From Psococerastis gibbosa (lineage: Eukaryota; Arthropoda; Insecta; Psocodea; Psocidae), in the NCBI GenBank assembly GCA_963971405.1, contig OZ020487.1, positions 17,767,344 to 17,831,343 of the forward strand: a stretch of DNA of 64,000 nucleotides. Reading direction: 5' to 3'. Shown here piece after piece: positions 14,355 to 25,800 of the stretch. Each line of letters opens with the position of its first letter. Within the stretch, counting starts at the first letter, position 1. The position numbers and the translations under genes were made by a program. Under the pieces are notes generated by a model. The model had not been told where the DNA came from, searched no databases, and saw only the letters and a list, made by a program, of their open reading frames with translations.

Positions 14355-15767
14355 CTGCAAAACCAAAACATAAGATTTAAGCAAAGTGGGGCATTTAGAA
14401 GGGTGAATATATTATGTTTGTCGATTGGGCTGAATTTACATTTAATTCTCGTGTACTTCTTCTTCTTCAGCCAACGCCCGTCCTTGGCTGGTAGGCCATT
14501 TGACGCCGTGCCGTGTAGTAGAGCTAGGCCTATCCCTCCTGTGTCTCAGTTCGGTTTTCTATCTCTATATGCCAGTGCAGCTGAATAAGTGATCGGCATT
14601 CCCCTCCCCTTTGAAGCAGAGAGGGCATTCGGATGACTCTGCGATACCTATTCTGTGGATGTGTCTGGAGGTAGTCATGTCCTGTGGCCATTCGGAACGC
14701 TGCCACAGCGATGTCCCTGAGTATAGTTTTTGCTAGGAGCGGTTCCCATCGTTTGCCAGCTGCTCTCATTTTCCATGCATCTTTGGTCGCGTTCTTGGCA
14801 TTTGCTTGTATTAGTCTGCGGTGGAGAGGCTGAGGGGATGTAGAGGTTGCAGTAGTAGGCACCCCCTTCTAGTGTTTTCTCGTGTGCTGTGTCCTTGTGC
14901 TTTCAAGAATGTATTTTAGCATACCGATGGTCCATACAACATGCGAGAATGATCAACGCGTCCTCATAGTGGCGACTAGAGTTCTATAAAAGAGAGATGG
15001 GACATTCGTTCCCGCGAAAATGTCAATGGCTGGTCACAGGAGACGTGGCAGGTTGCCCCTGAAATAAATTTTTGACGGGAAGCGAATGTCCTATCTTTCC
15101 TCTAGTTCCTCTAGCTCTAGTGGCGAAGATCACATGATTAGGTGCCACAATGGTGATGCAACAATGGTACTATTGAAACGGATGAAGTCTTATGAGGCCG
15201 ATGGAAAAACCAATGAGGCCTTTTTCCAGAATAAAATCCAGTTCAGTACTGTACGGTAATTCGTTGACAACGGAGAGACAAAGTGCATTCTCCAATATTG
15301 GAAGCAGCAGACTTTAATCCAGCATAACAATTCTACTTACCACAGCTGGTACAGCTTTAACTTCAAAACTTTCTACGAGTTCTGGGTGTTTCTCCACGTC
15401 TATAACGGCTAGCTCAACACCTTTCAATGGTTCGATGAGGGATTGCAGTTTGGGAAGCAACAACTTGCACGGTTCACACCATTCTGCATGAAATGTAACT
15501 ACTACGGGCTCTGGCGAATTTACGACGTGCTGAATAAAGTCATCATTGGAAGTAATGTGTCTCGCCTCCTTAGGCAGAGCTTGACAGCGGGAAAATGAAT
15601 TCGAGGAATTTATTCTGCAACAATAAAATCGTCATGATGCTTTTAGTTTCCATCAAGACGCAACAAGCTGAGACTTGCTTACCACAGACAGAATTTAACA
15701 GGCGTATGCGTGACATAACCAAGTGCTGGAATAAGTCGAGCTTGGGAGCAGATAAAGATAACAACAT
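14247..15767 (-). CDS. TXN2: Mitochondrial thioredoxin 2, three coding exons
   Basis: On the minus strand, exons 15767-15683, 15579-15341 and 14354-14247 join in phase (introns phase 1 and 0) into 143 residues. Residues 1-28 (MLLSLSAPKLDLFQHLVMSR and on) are basic/hydrophobic and suit a mitochondrial targeting peptide; a second in-frame ATG lies at 15716. The thioredoxin fold follows: PVVVTFHAEWCEPCKLLLP with the CxxC active site, the VDVEKHPEL-type strand seen here as VIDVEKHPEL, the cis-proline AVPAVVAMRNG, and KFIGLVDE. This enzyme reduces protein disulfides in mitochondria with NADPH-dependent thioredoxin reductase. The active site is WCEPC, not the usual WCGPC. The exon 2 start is inferred from phase; a nearby alternative acceptor at 15613 would add residues but creates a stop with the same donor. 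Confidence 0.87.
14465..14862 (-). pseudogene. Non-LTR retrotransposon 3' fragment in TXN2 intron 2
   Basis: The minus-strand frame (14862-14530) contains AAFRMATGHDYLQTH and NRYRR, the motif found downstream of RNase H in many insect LINEs (A.FR..TGHD.L..H..R). Its 3' flank reads GGCCTACCAGCCAAGGACGG, related to the 3' ends at 26755 and 32640. The fragment lacks all catalytic domains. Confidence 0.6.
15341..15579 (-). CDS. TXN2: Thioredoxin 2 exon 2, active site
   Basis: It encodes LPKEARHITSNDDFIQHVVN, then EWCEPCK and the central strands, ending at the donor GTG|GTAAGT. The CxxC catalytic cysteines lie in this exon. Confidence 0.9.
15683..15767 (-). CDS. TXN2: Thioredoxin 2 exon 1, targeting peptide
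   Basis: An ATG at 15767 opens 28 codons plus one base to the donor CTGTG|GTAAGC. Phase fits exon 2. Support is from the splice signal and presequence-like composition, since presequences are not conserved. Confidence 0.65.
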
Positions 15768-17235
15768 TCTGTACAATTGCTATGACAGCACTTCCTATCA
15801 AATGGTACGAACTATTAAGATTAGACAGCCAAAGCATAACTGGTAAATAAAAACATTACGAACAGAACGACGATACCAATTTGCGAGTTTCGTTAAATTG
15901 TTAATATTGGTGTATTTCAATCGTGGAGAATTCGTACGAAAGGGCGTAGTCGCGTAAAATCGCGCTTCAAAATTTATTGTGACACTAATTCCAAAAAAAA
16001 GGTTTTACGTAATCTTGAACGCCCATTACATATTTTTCTAGCCCCTGCAAGGCATATGCAGTACAATTATTCGCTTACCTAGGCACAGCAACAGCCCGCC
16101 TCAAAGTCCTGAAAAGTGTTGACGTCATCATTTAATGTGTTGAGCTAAGCAAGGTTCCATACAGTGAGAGACGTAACTCAATAACCCGGCAGCAGATGAA
16201 ACGCCCAGTAGACACAGAAGGCTAGTCCGCCAAATAAATAGCTCGTCGTACACCTGCGAATACCAAGTGATAAGATAACGACCATCACAACTTTCTGATT
16301 AGGATTTTAATTTGTGACTAAAACTTTGCAACAGGCCCACGGGCGTCGTCCGCAGCATTCTTTCTATGGGGGGGGGGGGGGGGGCTCCATGAATTGTAAC
16401 AGAATAAAGTTTAGATTTTACAAACTGTGACTTATTAAAATTACTCCAATACAGGGTCGTATGCCGTTTAGTATTAACATAAGATTAAGTTAATATTAAA
16501 ATATTTCAAGAAAGCTCTAGTTAACGTTTTGCAACAACGATGATTGTACAATACAAATAAACTTACAGGCTACTTATACCTTTATATATAAAAATTACGT
16601 GTCACGTTGTTTGCTTGCAATTGACTCCTAAACTACTGAACTTATCTTAAATTTGATTTGCACACCGTGTGCGATTCAACCCAACTTGAAAGATAGGATA
16701 GTTTACATTTCAATTTATAGTCGCAATATTATTTTAATTTTATTGTCTGCATTACATGGTTGCATAATCGCAAATTCACAGGAAAACGTAAAACGACATC
16801 GCCATTTTCAAAAACCCTGCTGCGGAGCAGTACACGGGACGGGATGGGTGAAAATCATGCCCAATGAAAAATGTAATGCAGACAACGGAGAATGTGGAAA
16901 ATTGACGGAATCCCTGACACGACATTCATTGACTGTTAGGAGGTACGAAGTTTGCCGGGTCCGCTATTTATTTATATATCAGGACGCAAGATGACTGCAC
17001 TCAATGTTTAATGATTATTATGATAGAGATACGACAAAGATGGGAAAATACATTATGATTCATTGATCGATTGCTTGGCACAGTAGGCTAGAAAGGGGTC
17101 TGGGAGCTCTCCCGGGAGAAAAATGAAAAATGTAATGAAAATAAATATTGGTACACAATTGACCATGCGCGAGGCCTGAAGCGGTCGCCTCATGGACGGT
17201 GAGGTGCGGCCCTTCATACAAAATATCTACTCTAA
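15768..17235. other. Intergenic, TXN2 5' flank
   Basis: It contains a G homopolymer of about 15 (16369-16383) and AT-rich DNA. An open frame at 16653-16994 has no recognisable homology. The TXN2 promoter probably lies near 15770-15950, but no core motif was convincing. Confidence 0.35.
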
Positions 17236-17374
17236 GGCTCAAAGTACACCGACCTCGATAGTGATAGTGATACTGATATTGACGTGGTAGCAGACATTTT
17301 TAGACTGTCTTTAATGTCTGCTACCTGTCAATATCAGTATCACTATCACTATCGAGGTCGGTGGACTTTGCGCC
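17236..17374. mobile_element. Palindromic hairpin element E3 (139 bp)
   Basis: Two arms of about 61 bp are almost exact reverse complements around a 16-nt spacer TTTTAGACTGTCTTTA. Arm order is end GGC(T/G)CAAAGT(A/C)CACCGACC, variable segment TCGATAGTGATAGTGATACT, then the 18-mer TGACGTGGTAGCAGACAT. The right-hand 18-mer is slightly changed. TAA (left) and TTA (right) flank it. Confidence 0.85.
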
Positions 17375-18584
17375 TTAGTACGCAATGTTTGCAAGAGAAT
17401 TGGTTACAGTAGTCGAGAGAGAGAGAGAAAATCCGTGTATTTACAAAGAAAAATCGGTACAATGCGAAATACAACGCTGCACCACCGCAAGTCGAAGCGT
17501 ATGAGAGTGACACACCAACCTACCAGTCGTAGTAATTATTAAAAATTTATACATGAACTTAAAACGTAAAAACAAAGCTGAGCATTGTCCTAGGTATAAA
17601 ATACAGCAGTTGCAATTGGGGTAGGTTCTTCAATCGTCAAAAATAGAAATACAAATTTATAGTCATGCAAGTACTGTGCATAGTTAAGTAAATCAAAAGT
17701 CTCTGTTAAAGCGTAAGTGCGGTTTGGTAAATTATATATTTGATTTCCTATCCAATAAGTAATTTTGTGTTTGCGGACCGGAAATTAATATACAGGCCTG
17801 CCTGTGCTATCTAAATTTTGATATTGGGTATTACCATTATGCATATGTTGTTAATATAACTGTATATTGTTGTTGCATGATAAAGAAATGAACGTCGCGA
17901 GTTAGTCATAGTTAGTCACTTAGGGAGTGGTATTGTCAGTTAAGCTGTGGATCTAGTGATAATTGGTTGTAAGGGAGGCGGGTGTAGTCTGCCTGTTTCT
18001 ATGGTAAAGAAGTCTATGTATTTTGTACAGTACTTATTAGGGCAGTATTTTATGGATTCCATAGACTTGTTGGACTAGAGTTTTGGTTATTAGCTAAAAA
18101 TAAAATAGGAGTACCCCCACTATGCGCTTTTTGTATTCTGTCGATTTTCACAAGGAAATATCAAAAAATAGCCGCTAATATGACAGAAATTTTCAACTAC
18201 ATTTTGAACAAGGGGGGAACAAAAATGTATATAAACTATGGATAACCCATCATTTTGAAAAAAAACTGAAAAATGCAACTGATGGCCGTAAACTTTGACC
18301 CATTTAATTTAATCAATTTTGAATCATATCCATTTTTTTCGAATCGTTGCAAATATTGCTCTCTCCCAATTTTTATAGCAACCCTTGTGAGAGTTTCCTT
18401 GGTGACTTCGTGGAACTTGGAGAACATCATGAGTAGAAGAAGAACGCAATGATCCACAGTGAAATCACCCCCCCCCCCCCCTCCACCACTGTTTTAGATA
18501 CATGACAATATGTCGTCTTCACTACACCAATTGGCCACAATCTGGAACTCCTTCCTCGCGACTACCACAACAATCTTTTTTTGC
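17375..18584. other. Intergenic or TMEM218 intronic stretch
   Basis: Contains (GA)n at about 17414-17429 and a C run at about 18469-18482. The remaining TMEM218 exons were looked for on the minus strand here and not recognised. Confidence 0.35.
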
Positions 18585-18740
18585 TTTCCTATTTATACGC
18601 CGTTGTAAGGGAAGCTTTGTGATGGTCGTAATTAGCGATTTCGAGATTTTCACCGATTTACACATTTAGGGTTTGTCCTTCTGTAACTCGGTACTCTATA
18701 GAATTTGATATTTGGTGTTTAAAAATACATATGTATATAT
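18585..18740 (+). repeat. Repeat R, 5' partial copy
   Basis: TTTGCTTTCCTATTTATACG followed by AAGCTTTGTGATGGTCG and GATTTCGAGATTTTCACCG matches the head of the long copies at 45225 and 59364, with decay. Confidence 0.65.
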
Positions 18741-18989
18741 TATATTCATATAATATAAATCCCCGGGCGATACTCTTAACGGTAACATTTTGAGTGGTTG
18801 TAGAGGTACTGTAGTAGTAATAGTAGTATATTTCCAGAAACTAATATGACAATGTTTGTGGAAATATCATATATACCGCAACGTCATCGGTATGCATAAT
18901 GCATACCTACAAACTGATCAACGGTATGTGGAAGTTTCTGCTTCTACTGAAACATGACTTTATGCAGTCATTTATGGTTAGGTACTTAC

Positions 18990-19190
18990 CCTGTGTACTT
19001 CAGGAGTTGGCGTCTTTGTGTCTAGTGGAATTATTAAAAGAATTATAGTGATAATGCTTCCAAACGAAAGAGCATAAGACACCAAATTCCGACGAGTTCT
19101 ATACGATACGACAGCAATAAACAGTGCGCTGAGCCAGATAAAAAATAAAATCACCAATCCAATCCCTACGCCAAATACTAAAGAAGACAT
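18990..19190 (-). CDS. TMEM218: TMEM218, first coding exon
   Basis: 201 bases encode 67 residues from ATG (19190) to the donor CACAGG|GTAAGT in phase 0. The start MSSLVFGVGIGLVILFFIWL matches the TMEM218 family (human MAGTVLGVGAGVF...), with a second hydrophobic span SFGSIITIILLIIP and the conserved PTPEV just before the splice. TMEM218 is a small multi-pass membrane protein of the ciliary transition zone that works with the MKS module. The family is about 115 residues, so roughly 45 residues with the last membrane span should lie in exons at lower coordinates. They were not found between 15.8 and 18.9 kb. Confidence 0.8.
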
Positions 19191-20313
19191 TATCTATTTC
19201 TTCATCTTATCAATCATTCTGCTAGCTCCTTTAATTATTTTACCTTTTAAATAACTAAATAAGTAAAATAACACCACCAAAAGCAGACGAAATGTTGACA
19301 AAGTTCAAACAATCAAAGTTCCATTTTTGTTATGTTCATGTTGTTGTGATTGTCATTGATAAAAAAATTAAAATTTCAATATATAATACACTATTTGGTT
19401 TAATTTAATATAAAATTTGACAAAATGTATTTTAAACGTATGAATTTGTAAATTCAAATTAGAATGATATTATAAAAATGAGTTAAATTTTTTGTTTATC
19501 CTGCTGATGTTGGTATATCTAACCTAAAAATCTAAAATGGACACCCGACTGCTTGTGAAAAGAAAAATATAACATCAAAGTTTAACAAAATTTTGTTTTT
19601 CTTGAAAAATTAAATTGCCATTTGAATGAAGAACTAAATTATGAGCATTTGTAGGTATTTTTTATTTTTAATTTAAACTAATCTTAAACGCATACACTAT
19701 CTCTGATCTTTACATTAAGGAATAACTGCATTAACCGCATTGCAAAATTATTCGCAATGCAACAACTCTTTGTTGAGATAGTGTAATAAGCTAGTCATAT
19801 GTATTTTGGCGAGTGGGAATTATTGTGCAACGTTCGCAATGACTATTTGAGACTATTGCATCCAATGACATAGTGTCAACTCTGAAAAATAACTATGTTG
19901 CGGAACTCAAATTGAGTGTGTCACTAGATGACACGCCTTGACCAAACATAAGCTTTGCACTTGAGCAGAGAATTTGGGAGTAGGAGTTTAAATATTTTTT
20001 AATGGACATAACCTAATTTGAGTAGTCTTGTAATTTCTGCCGCATATTTTGTTGCATATTGACTGCATTCAGGGTATTCAGCAAAGGCTGGTGCTTGGTA
20101 GATTTCATGATACAAAACGTAAAGAAATGCGAAAATACATATACCTATGAAGTTTAGATTAGCACTGGCAAAAAATTTTAGAGAAATTTAAAGAATGCAG
20201 CACCAAAGGCAATAGACAATCAGTGATCTGGAGTTGGAGATTCTAAATAAGCGCGCGGCGCTTCTGAGTTTCAACAGCAACAACAAGCCTATGAGAGCAT
20301 AATCTTATTCGAA
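19191..20313. other. TMEM218 5' flank
   Basis: AT-rich sequence. No repeat family or core promoter was recognised. Confidence 0.35.
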
Positions 20314-20405
20314 TATTAGATTAGATTAGATTAGTAATGGGGCGATGCTGCTACTTGAGCTTGGCTCACTTTGACCTTAAAGATCTATTGTGAATCCCCG
20401 TACTT

Positions 20406-23400
20406 TTAGTCCTGGTCAGTCAGCAGGTCCCGTAAAAACCTGCACAACTGCCCAGGGGCCAACTGGCAAGCCTCCCTTGGTGATAGAAACCAAGAGGACG
20501 TTGCTAGCAGTCGTCTGTTCTTTACTGCCGGACACGAGCAGATGATATGCTCAGCAGTCTCAGCCTTTTCTGTGCAGAATCGGCAGGTGTCATTCAAGAC
20601 TTTACCCATGTTCTTTAAATGGTAGTTCACGTGGCAGTGTCCTGTGAGTGCACCTGTAAGTACCTTAAGTTCAGGCTTGCTGAGGTTCAGTGCTTTGGCG
20701 GTATAGCTCTTAGAGTGAGTGAGGAATATTTTGGATTGTCTGTGGCCTGTGACAGACTTCCAGTATGCTTCCTTTCTCTTTTCTTCCCATAGGCCAATCT
20801 CTAGGGTTTGGCGGTTTATCGGGAAGGCGCAGAAGGGTTCAGGCCCAATGAAGGGTAGCGCGCTCCCTTCTCTCGCCAAGGCGTCGGCATTTTCATTGCC
20901 TTCGATCCCGGCGTGTCCTGGAACCCACATGAGGGTGACTTTATTCGTCACCCCCAATGCGTTGAGTGCAAGCATACATTCCCACACCTGCTTGGACTCG
21001 TAGCTATTCGAGTCCAGCGCAAGTAGGGAAGCCATGCTGTCGGAGATAATGAATATCTTGCTGTGCGGTAAGCACGTTTAATGCAGTGCGCCGCACATGC
21101 GCGTATGGCATGTATTTCGGCTTGGAAGACTGTGGGTTGGGATCCCATGGGGATGACTAAGTTGAGTCGTGGCCCATAAACCCCCGCCCCTGTACCTCCG
21201 TTTTCTATTTTTGACCCATCAGTATAATATCTTAATGAGCCGTATGGAAAGACTACCTCTCCGTCAGTCCATTTTTTCCGGCTTTCCAATATAACCGATA
21301 AATTCTTTGAGAATTGAAAAGTTGTCTCCATGGAGTCTGAGAACATAACCTCCGGAACCTTGCACTCATTAAGAATGCGTAAGTGTCCAGTAAGGTCGCC
21401 AGGCTTTAGTCCATGGCTTTTCTTAATGCGATAGGCCCACTTAGCCGCCTCACTCTCGATGAAAATCGGGAGTGGTGGTAGGTTCAATAGGACCTCCATG
21501 GCAGCCGTGGGGCACGAGCGGGATGCTCCCGTGATCGCGGGGCAAGCCAGCCTCTGTAGTTTTGTGAGAGATTTTGCTCCCTTTTTGCTCTTATGCAGTC
21601 TAGGCCACCAAATTAGCGCCGCATAGCTAATTATAGGTCGCACAATGGACTTGTAACTTGTATAGCCAGTCCGTTACTTTCGGCTTAAGCCCCCACGTTC
21701 TACCCACCATTCTGCTTGTAAGAAATAAGGCGTTTCTCGCCCTGCTTACAGCCTGGTCCAGATGCAGGCTCCATGTGAGCTTCCGGTCAAGGATAACACC
21801 AAGATATTTGGTGCTATCTGTGAGGGCTAAACGCACCCCGCTGAGGGTGGGAGCTTTAATATTAAGCTTCAACTTCCTCGTGAACGGGACCAGGGTGGTT
21901 TTTTTAGGATTTATGTTCAGTCCTTCAGAAAGGCACCAATTATGGGCTATGGTTAAGGCCCTTTGCATTCGCTCAGAGACAAGAGCGTCATGCTGGCCTC
22001 GCACCAAGATCACCAAATCATCCGCATAGCCGCAGACGTCGTACCCATCTTGCCCTAGTGCAGTTAGCAGCCCGTCGACTACCAGAGACCGGAGGAGGGG
22101 GGAGAGGCATCCGCCTTGTGGGCAGCCCTCACCTGGCGTGGCTGTGATCGAGTCTGTGCCGAGTACCATTGAGATAATTCGGCTTTCTAGCGATGTCATG
22201 ATCCAGTCTGCTACGACTGGCTCAACGCCTCTCTTTTCTAATGCATTCATGGTTGATTTACGAGGCGTGTTGGAAAATGCCCCTTCTACGTCAATAAATG
22301 CGCATAGGGCTATCTCTTTGAACTCCAGAGCCTTTTCCAGTTTCCTGGTTAGACTGTAGAGCCGAGATGGTTGATTTACCTTTTTGGTAAGCAAATTGAC
22401 ACTTATGCTGGGGGTTCCGCATCAGCAGATCGCCTCTGATATAGTTATCAATAATCTTCTCCATCGTTTTCAAAAGGAAGGATGAGAGACTGATAGGACG
22501 AAAGGATTTAGCTTCGGTACTAGGGCGATTTCCAGCCTTTGGTATGAAGCTCACTTTCACCTCCCTCCAGGGTGTGGGAATGTGCGACCACGCAAAGCTC
22601 GCACGAAATAGGGCTAGCAGATCCGCCATGAGAATCTGAAGCCCCTTCTGCAAGAGGGCCGGATACACGCCATCGCCCCCTGGAGATTTGAAGGGCTTGA
22701 AGGACTTAATAGCCCAAGTAACCCTATCTTTTGTAAAGAGTTCTCGACCCAGTTTCCATGCTCCCCGCTTAGGGCGTTTACGCGCTGCGTGGGTGGGCGT
22801 CGTACCGCTGACTATGTTGGAGCCTGGAAAGTGGGTGTCAAGGAGCACCTCCAACGTCTCAGTACCTGACTGAGTGTAGGTGCCATCCCCTTTTTTAAGC
22901 TCACCCATGCCGTTGTTATGGGTCTTAGCCATAACTTTATGCAGGCGAGCTGCAGTCGGTGTCTCGTTGATCCCTTGACAGAATGAACGAAACGACTGCC
23001 GTTTTGCTTTCCGCAACTCTCGAGAGTACTCTGCTAGAGCGGTTTTGTAGACAGCATGGTGATTCGAATCCCTGCTGCTTGACCACTTGTTGTAAAGCCG
23101 TCTCGTTTTCTTGCGCAGTTTTGATAGCTCCTTATTCCACCATGGTGCATCACCATCAGATTTCGGAGCTACCTGTGCACAGCTAGACTCAAAAGCATTT
23201 TTAATTTTGTTATGCAGGTTAAAGGAGGCATTTTCAATCCCATCTATATTATTTAGATCGTGTGTCCTCGGACCCTCCCTATCTAACAGACTTAGATATT
23301 TATTCCAGTCTGTGCGTCTCGGGTTTCTTCTCATAGCCTGCCGTGGTTTGTTAGCCACGATTCCAAACATAATATGCTTGTGATCAGAGAGTGAGGCATA

Positions 23401-24005
23401 ATCCGAAACATGCCACCCAGCAATCTTCTGCTCAATTGCAGGACTGCAGAGTGTGAGATCGAGTACCTCATTTCTGATAGCATTTTCAAAAGTTGGCTTA
23501 TTACCCACATTACTCACCGACACCCCGTTCGCAACGAGGTAGTCAAGGAGATCTTCTCCCCTCTCATTGATGTCGGAGCTCGCCCATGCAGTGTGATGAG
23601 CGTTGCTGTCACATGCAACGATAAACTGGAGATTGTTCTTCTTGCAGTGTGAAATAAAGCTCTTCGTAGCTTCGGGGGGCGCTGGGTCCCCGTGCGGGAA
23701 GTAGGCTGCGGCTACAGAAACTTTGATTCCCTGCACTTCTATCATCACTGCTGCGAAATCGCGTTGTATGAATCTAGACATAGGAAAGCAATTTAGTTTT
23801 TTGTCTACCAGTAAGGCAGCTCTTGGAGCTGTACTGTCAGACGAAAGATAAATGAGCTTACCTTTTTGTGAGTTCAGGCCCCTGATGGCGTTTCCCACCA
23901 CGTACGGCTCCTGTAACATCATGATGTCCACATCTTCTTTTAAAACCTCCGCAAGGCAGTATCCGAGGCTGCCTTGGCGTGATGGAGGTTTGCTTGGAGG
24001 CACTT
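20406..24005 (-). pseudogene. LINE ORF2: endonuclease, RT, RNase H, Cys/His cluster
   Basis: The endonuclease starts right after the ORF1 stop with NIKCLQANLHHAKAA. It shifts frame near 23945 and continues with DVDIMMLQEPYV, ACDSNAHHTAW and SLSDHKHIMF (catalytic D/H residues present). RT follows: VSFIPKAGN, FRPISLSSFLLKTMEKIID, a frameshift near 22340, FIDVEGAFSNT, GCPQGGCLSPLL and GYADDLVIL (near 22020). Another frameshift lies near 21635. RNase H has YTDGSKIENGG and FQAEIHAI, a frameshift near 21040, then SDSMASLLAL and VPGHAGIEGNENADALA. CRFCTEKAETAEHIICSC is a C-terminal zinc-like cluster. The enzyme would nick DNA and copy RNA by target-primed reverse transcription. Confidence 0.88.
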
Positions 24006-24009
24006 GATG

Positions 24010-25509
24010 TTAGCGCCGACCCCTCTTACCATCTACGTGCTTCCAGGGTTTCCCCCGGTTTCTGGATTGAGGGCCACGAAGGTCCCTGGCTGGGTCCAGA
24101 TCTAGATCGCGCTTATTCCGAGCAACAGCTTTGCTGCCGTCTCTACTGCCTTTGGGTACCTGGCGTCGATCCTTATTAGCGACGCTGCCGCCAGGTTCCT
24201 TGGCATTTTCGATTTTTGGAGTCGGGTCAGTGGAGCTGCCTTCACCCGCCTCAACTGAGACGGAGGCTGCGTTTTCCTCTGCCTGACTTTCGTCTTTCCC
24301 TTTTCTAGGGTGCAGTTTCACTTTACCCAGTCGAAAACAGATCTGAAAGCCAGCTGCTGTCAGTACCTTGAAACTGCTTTGATCGACTGCAAAAGCTACT
24401 TCTACGCAGTTTTTCTCCGTGTTCCTTCTACGCAGTACCCTCCAAGCTTTACACTGCAGCAATGGATTCTGGCCTGCGATATAGTCCACGATTTTGGCTG
24501 TTTCGTAGCCAAGGCTATTGGGAAAGTACCCAGTTACCACCTGCGAGCTGGGGAGATCTTTTCCATCGAGGACAATAATGTCAAGATCTGACTGACTTAG
24601 CTCTTCTGCCTTGCTCTTGGCCCAGGCCGCGGTGCTTTCATTCTCGCAGACGACTACGAGGTAGCCACAGCGGAAGGTGGTGCCCCCAAATCTGAGAGGA
24701 GGGCCTTCGCTCGTGACGTCCTTATGCACCAGCTCAGCTAGTCTTTCCTCAGTGGACACCAGCTGCTCTTGGGTCATTGTCACCTCGGGGTAGTTACGGG
24801 GCAGTATCCCTACCCTATAGCATTCCCCTAGGCGTACAGCATCTCGGTAGCTGCTTTGGTGAGCTTGGATTACCTGTTGCTGCGTTGACCCTGTAGCATT
24901 GGTGCGTGAGCGTTTTGCAGCAGTCGGCTGCGGTGGAGTCGGAGTCATTGCCTCCGATCTGCCTCTCTTTACAGCTGGAGGTGTGGGTGCAGAGGTGCCC
25001 CCCCTTTCGGCTATCTTGAGAAGGCAGAGCTTCCGGGCTTCTTCATACGAGTGCCCTATCTTTAACAGATATTTCAGCCTCTTCCTCGCGGTCGAGCTGA
25101 GCCCTTTTCGAGGAGCTTTTGCCGGTTCGTTAATGACCAGCTTCTCCACTGATAAGGCGGTGATCGTACTGGCACCGTCTGACGAATCGTCATCGCCGCT
25201 GAGCAGCATTGCTTCCGCCTGTGGCGACGGAGTAGGACACTCTTCCATCTGCAGAGGGCCTGAGGGCCCAGCTCCAGAAGCCAGAGTGTCTAGAGAACGG
25301 TTGCCAGTAGAAACAGTAGCTGTTTCTGCCTGGGTTCGCTCTGAGATATTTCCAGTGGAAGCATCAAGTGTTTCCGCCTGGGTGATGGTAACTTCAGTTG
25401 GAGCTACCTGAGCTCCAGCCTGAACCATAATACGTTCCACCAATGTGGAAGTTTCGGTGGACTCTTGAGGCGTGTCCGAGCCTGGGTTTTTTTCCTTTAG
25501 AGAAATCAT
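24010..25509 (-). CDS. LINE ORF1, Gag-like RNA-binding protein
   Basis: An intact frame of 499 residues starts at ATG 25509; upstream codons in frame exist, but this is the first ATG. The first 140 residues are acidic and Ser/Thr-rich. A basic helical stretch follows (ARKRLKYLLKIGHSYEEARK). The central domain, from about SSYRDAVRLGECYRVGILPR to CFRLGKVKLHPRKGK, resembles the DUF4780-type domain of insect LINE ORF1 proteins; that assignment is from memory of the family. No CCHC knuckle is visible. The C-terminus is strongly basic. It would coat element RNA. Confidence 0.75.
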   Translation of the reverse strand: MISLKEKNPGSDTPQESTETSTLVERIMVQAGAQVAPTEVTITQAETLDASTGNISERTQAETATVSTGNRSLDTLASGAGPSGPLQMEECPTPSPQAEAMLLSGDDDSSDGASTITALSVEKLVINEPAKAPRKGLSSTARKRLKYLLKIGHSYEEARKLCLLKIAERGGTSAPTPPAVKRGRSEAMTPTPPQPTAAKRSRTNATGSTQQQVIQAHQSSYRDAVRLGECYRVGILPRNYPEVTMTQEQLVSTEERLAELVHKDVTSEGPPLRFGGTTFRCGYLVVVCENESTAAWAKSKAEELSQSDLDIIVLDGKDLPSSQVVTGYFPNSLGYETAKIVDYIAGQNPLLQCKAWRVLRRRNTEKNCVEVAFAVDQSSFKVLTAAGFQICFRLGKVKLHPRKGKDESQAEENAASVSVEAGEGSSTDPTPKIENAKEPGGSVANKDRRQVPKGSRDGSKAVARNKRDLDLDPARDLRGPQSRNRGKPWKHVDGKRGRR

Positions 25510-25800
25510 ATGAGCTCCCACGAGAAGCTAGGGAAAAGGTAGTCCAGTCTAGCAGAGCCCCGCATACTAGACTAAGGGGTCTCATACTTGGGGGTTCCCC
25601 CCTGTACCCCCAAGGGCTCCGTTACAGCTCCATTTGCCCTTGGAGCCTTCCACCCCGAGCACGGGTCGCATAACACTCGGGGATTTAGGGGAGGGTGCAT
25701 TCCATCTTAGTCGCTGGCACTAAGTTACATCCCAGCAGGATGCAGCCCAGTGACAGCTTAAGCCCCATTACCTCGTCAAGGTCCGGTTAACTCCTAAGGC

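Larger units (their letters stand above)
20314..25800 (-). mobile_element. LOA/I-like LINE with RNase H, near full length, frameshifted
   Basis: On the minus strand the order is a 5' UTR (to about 25800, end not defined), ORF1 (25509-24010), ORF2 with endonuclease, reverse transcriptase, RNase H and a Cys/His cluster (about 24005-20406), a short 3' UTR, and a (TAATC)n tail at 20314-20334. RNase H in ORF2 and the microsatellite tail fit LOA/I-group elements. Jockey itself lacks RNase H. ORF2 is broken by at least three frameshifts, so the copy is inactive but relatively young. Flanking target duplications were not identified. Confidence 0.85.

Noticed and set aside
16653-16994. 113-codon plus-strand frame with several cysteines
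   Set aside because: Composition and codon use resemble background, and no known domain is visible.
21658-25411. Plus-strand open frames opposite the LINE
   Set aside because: They are shadows of the minus-strand ORF1 and ORF2 reading frames.
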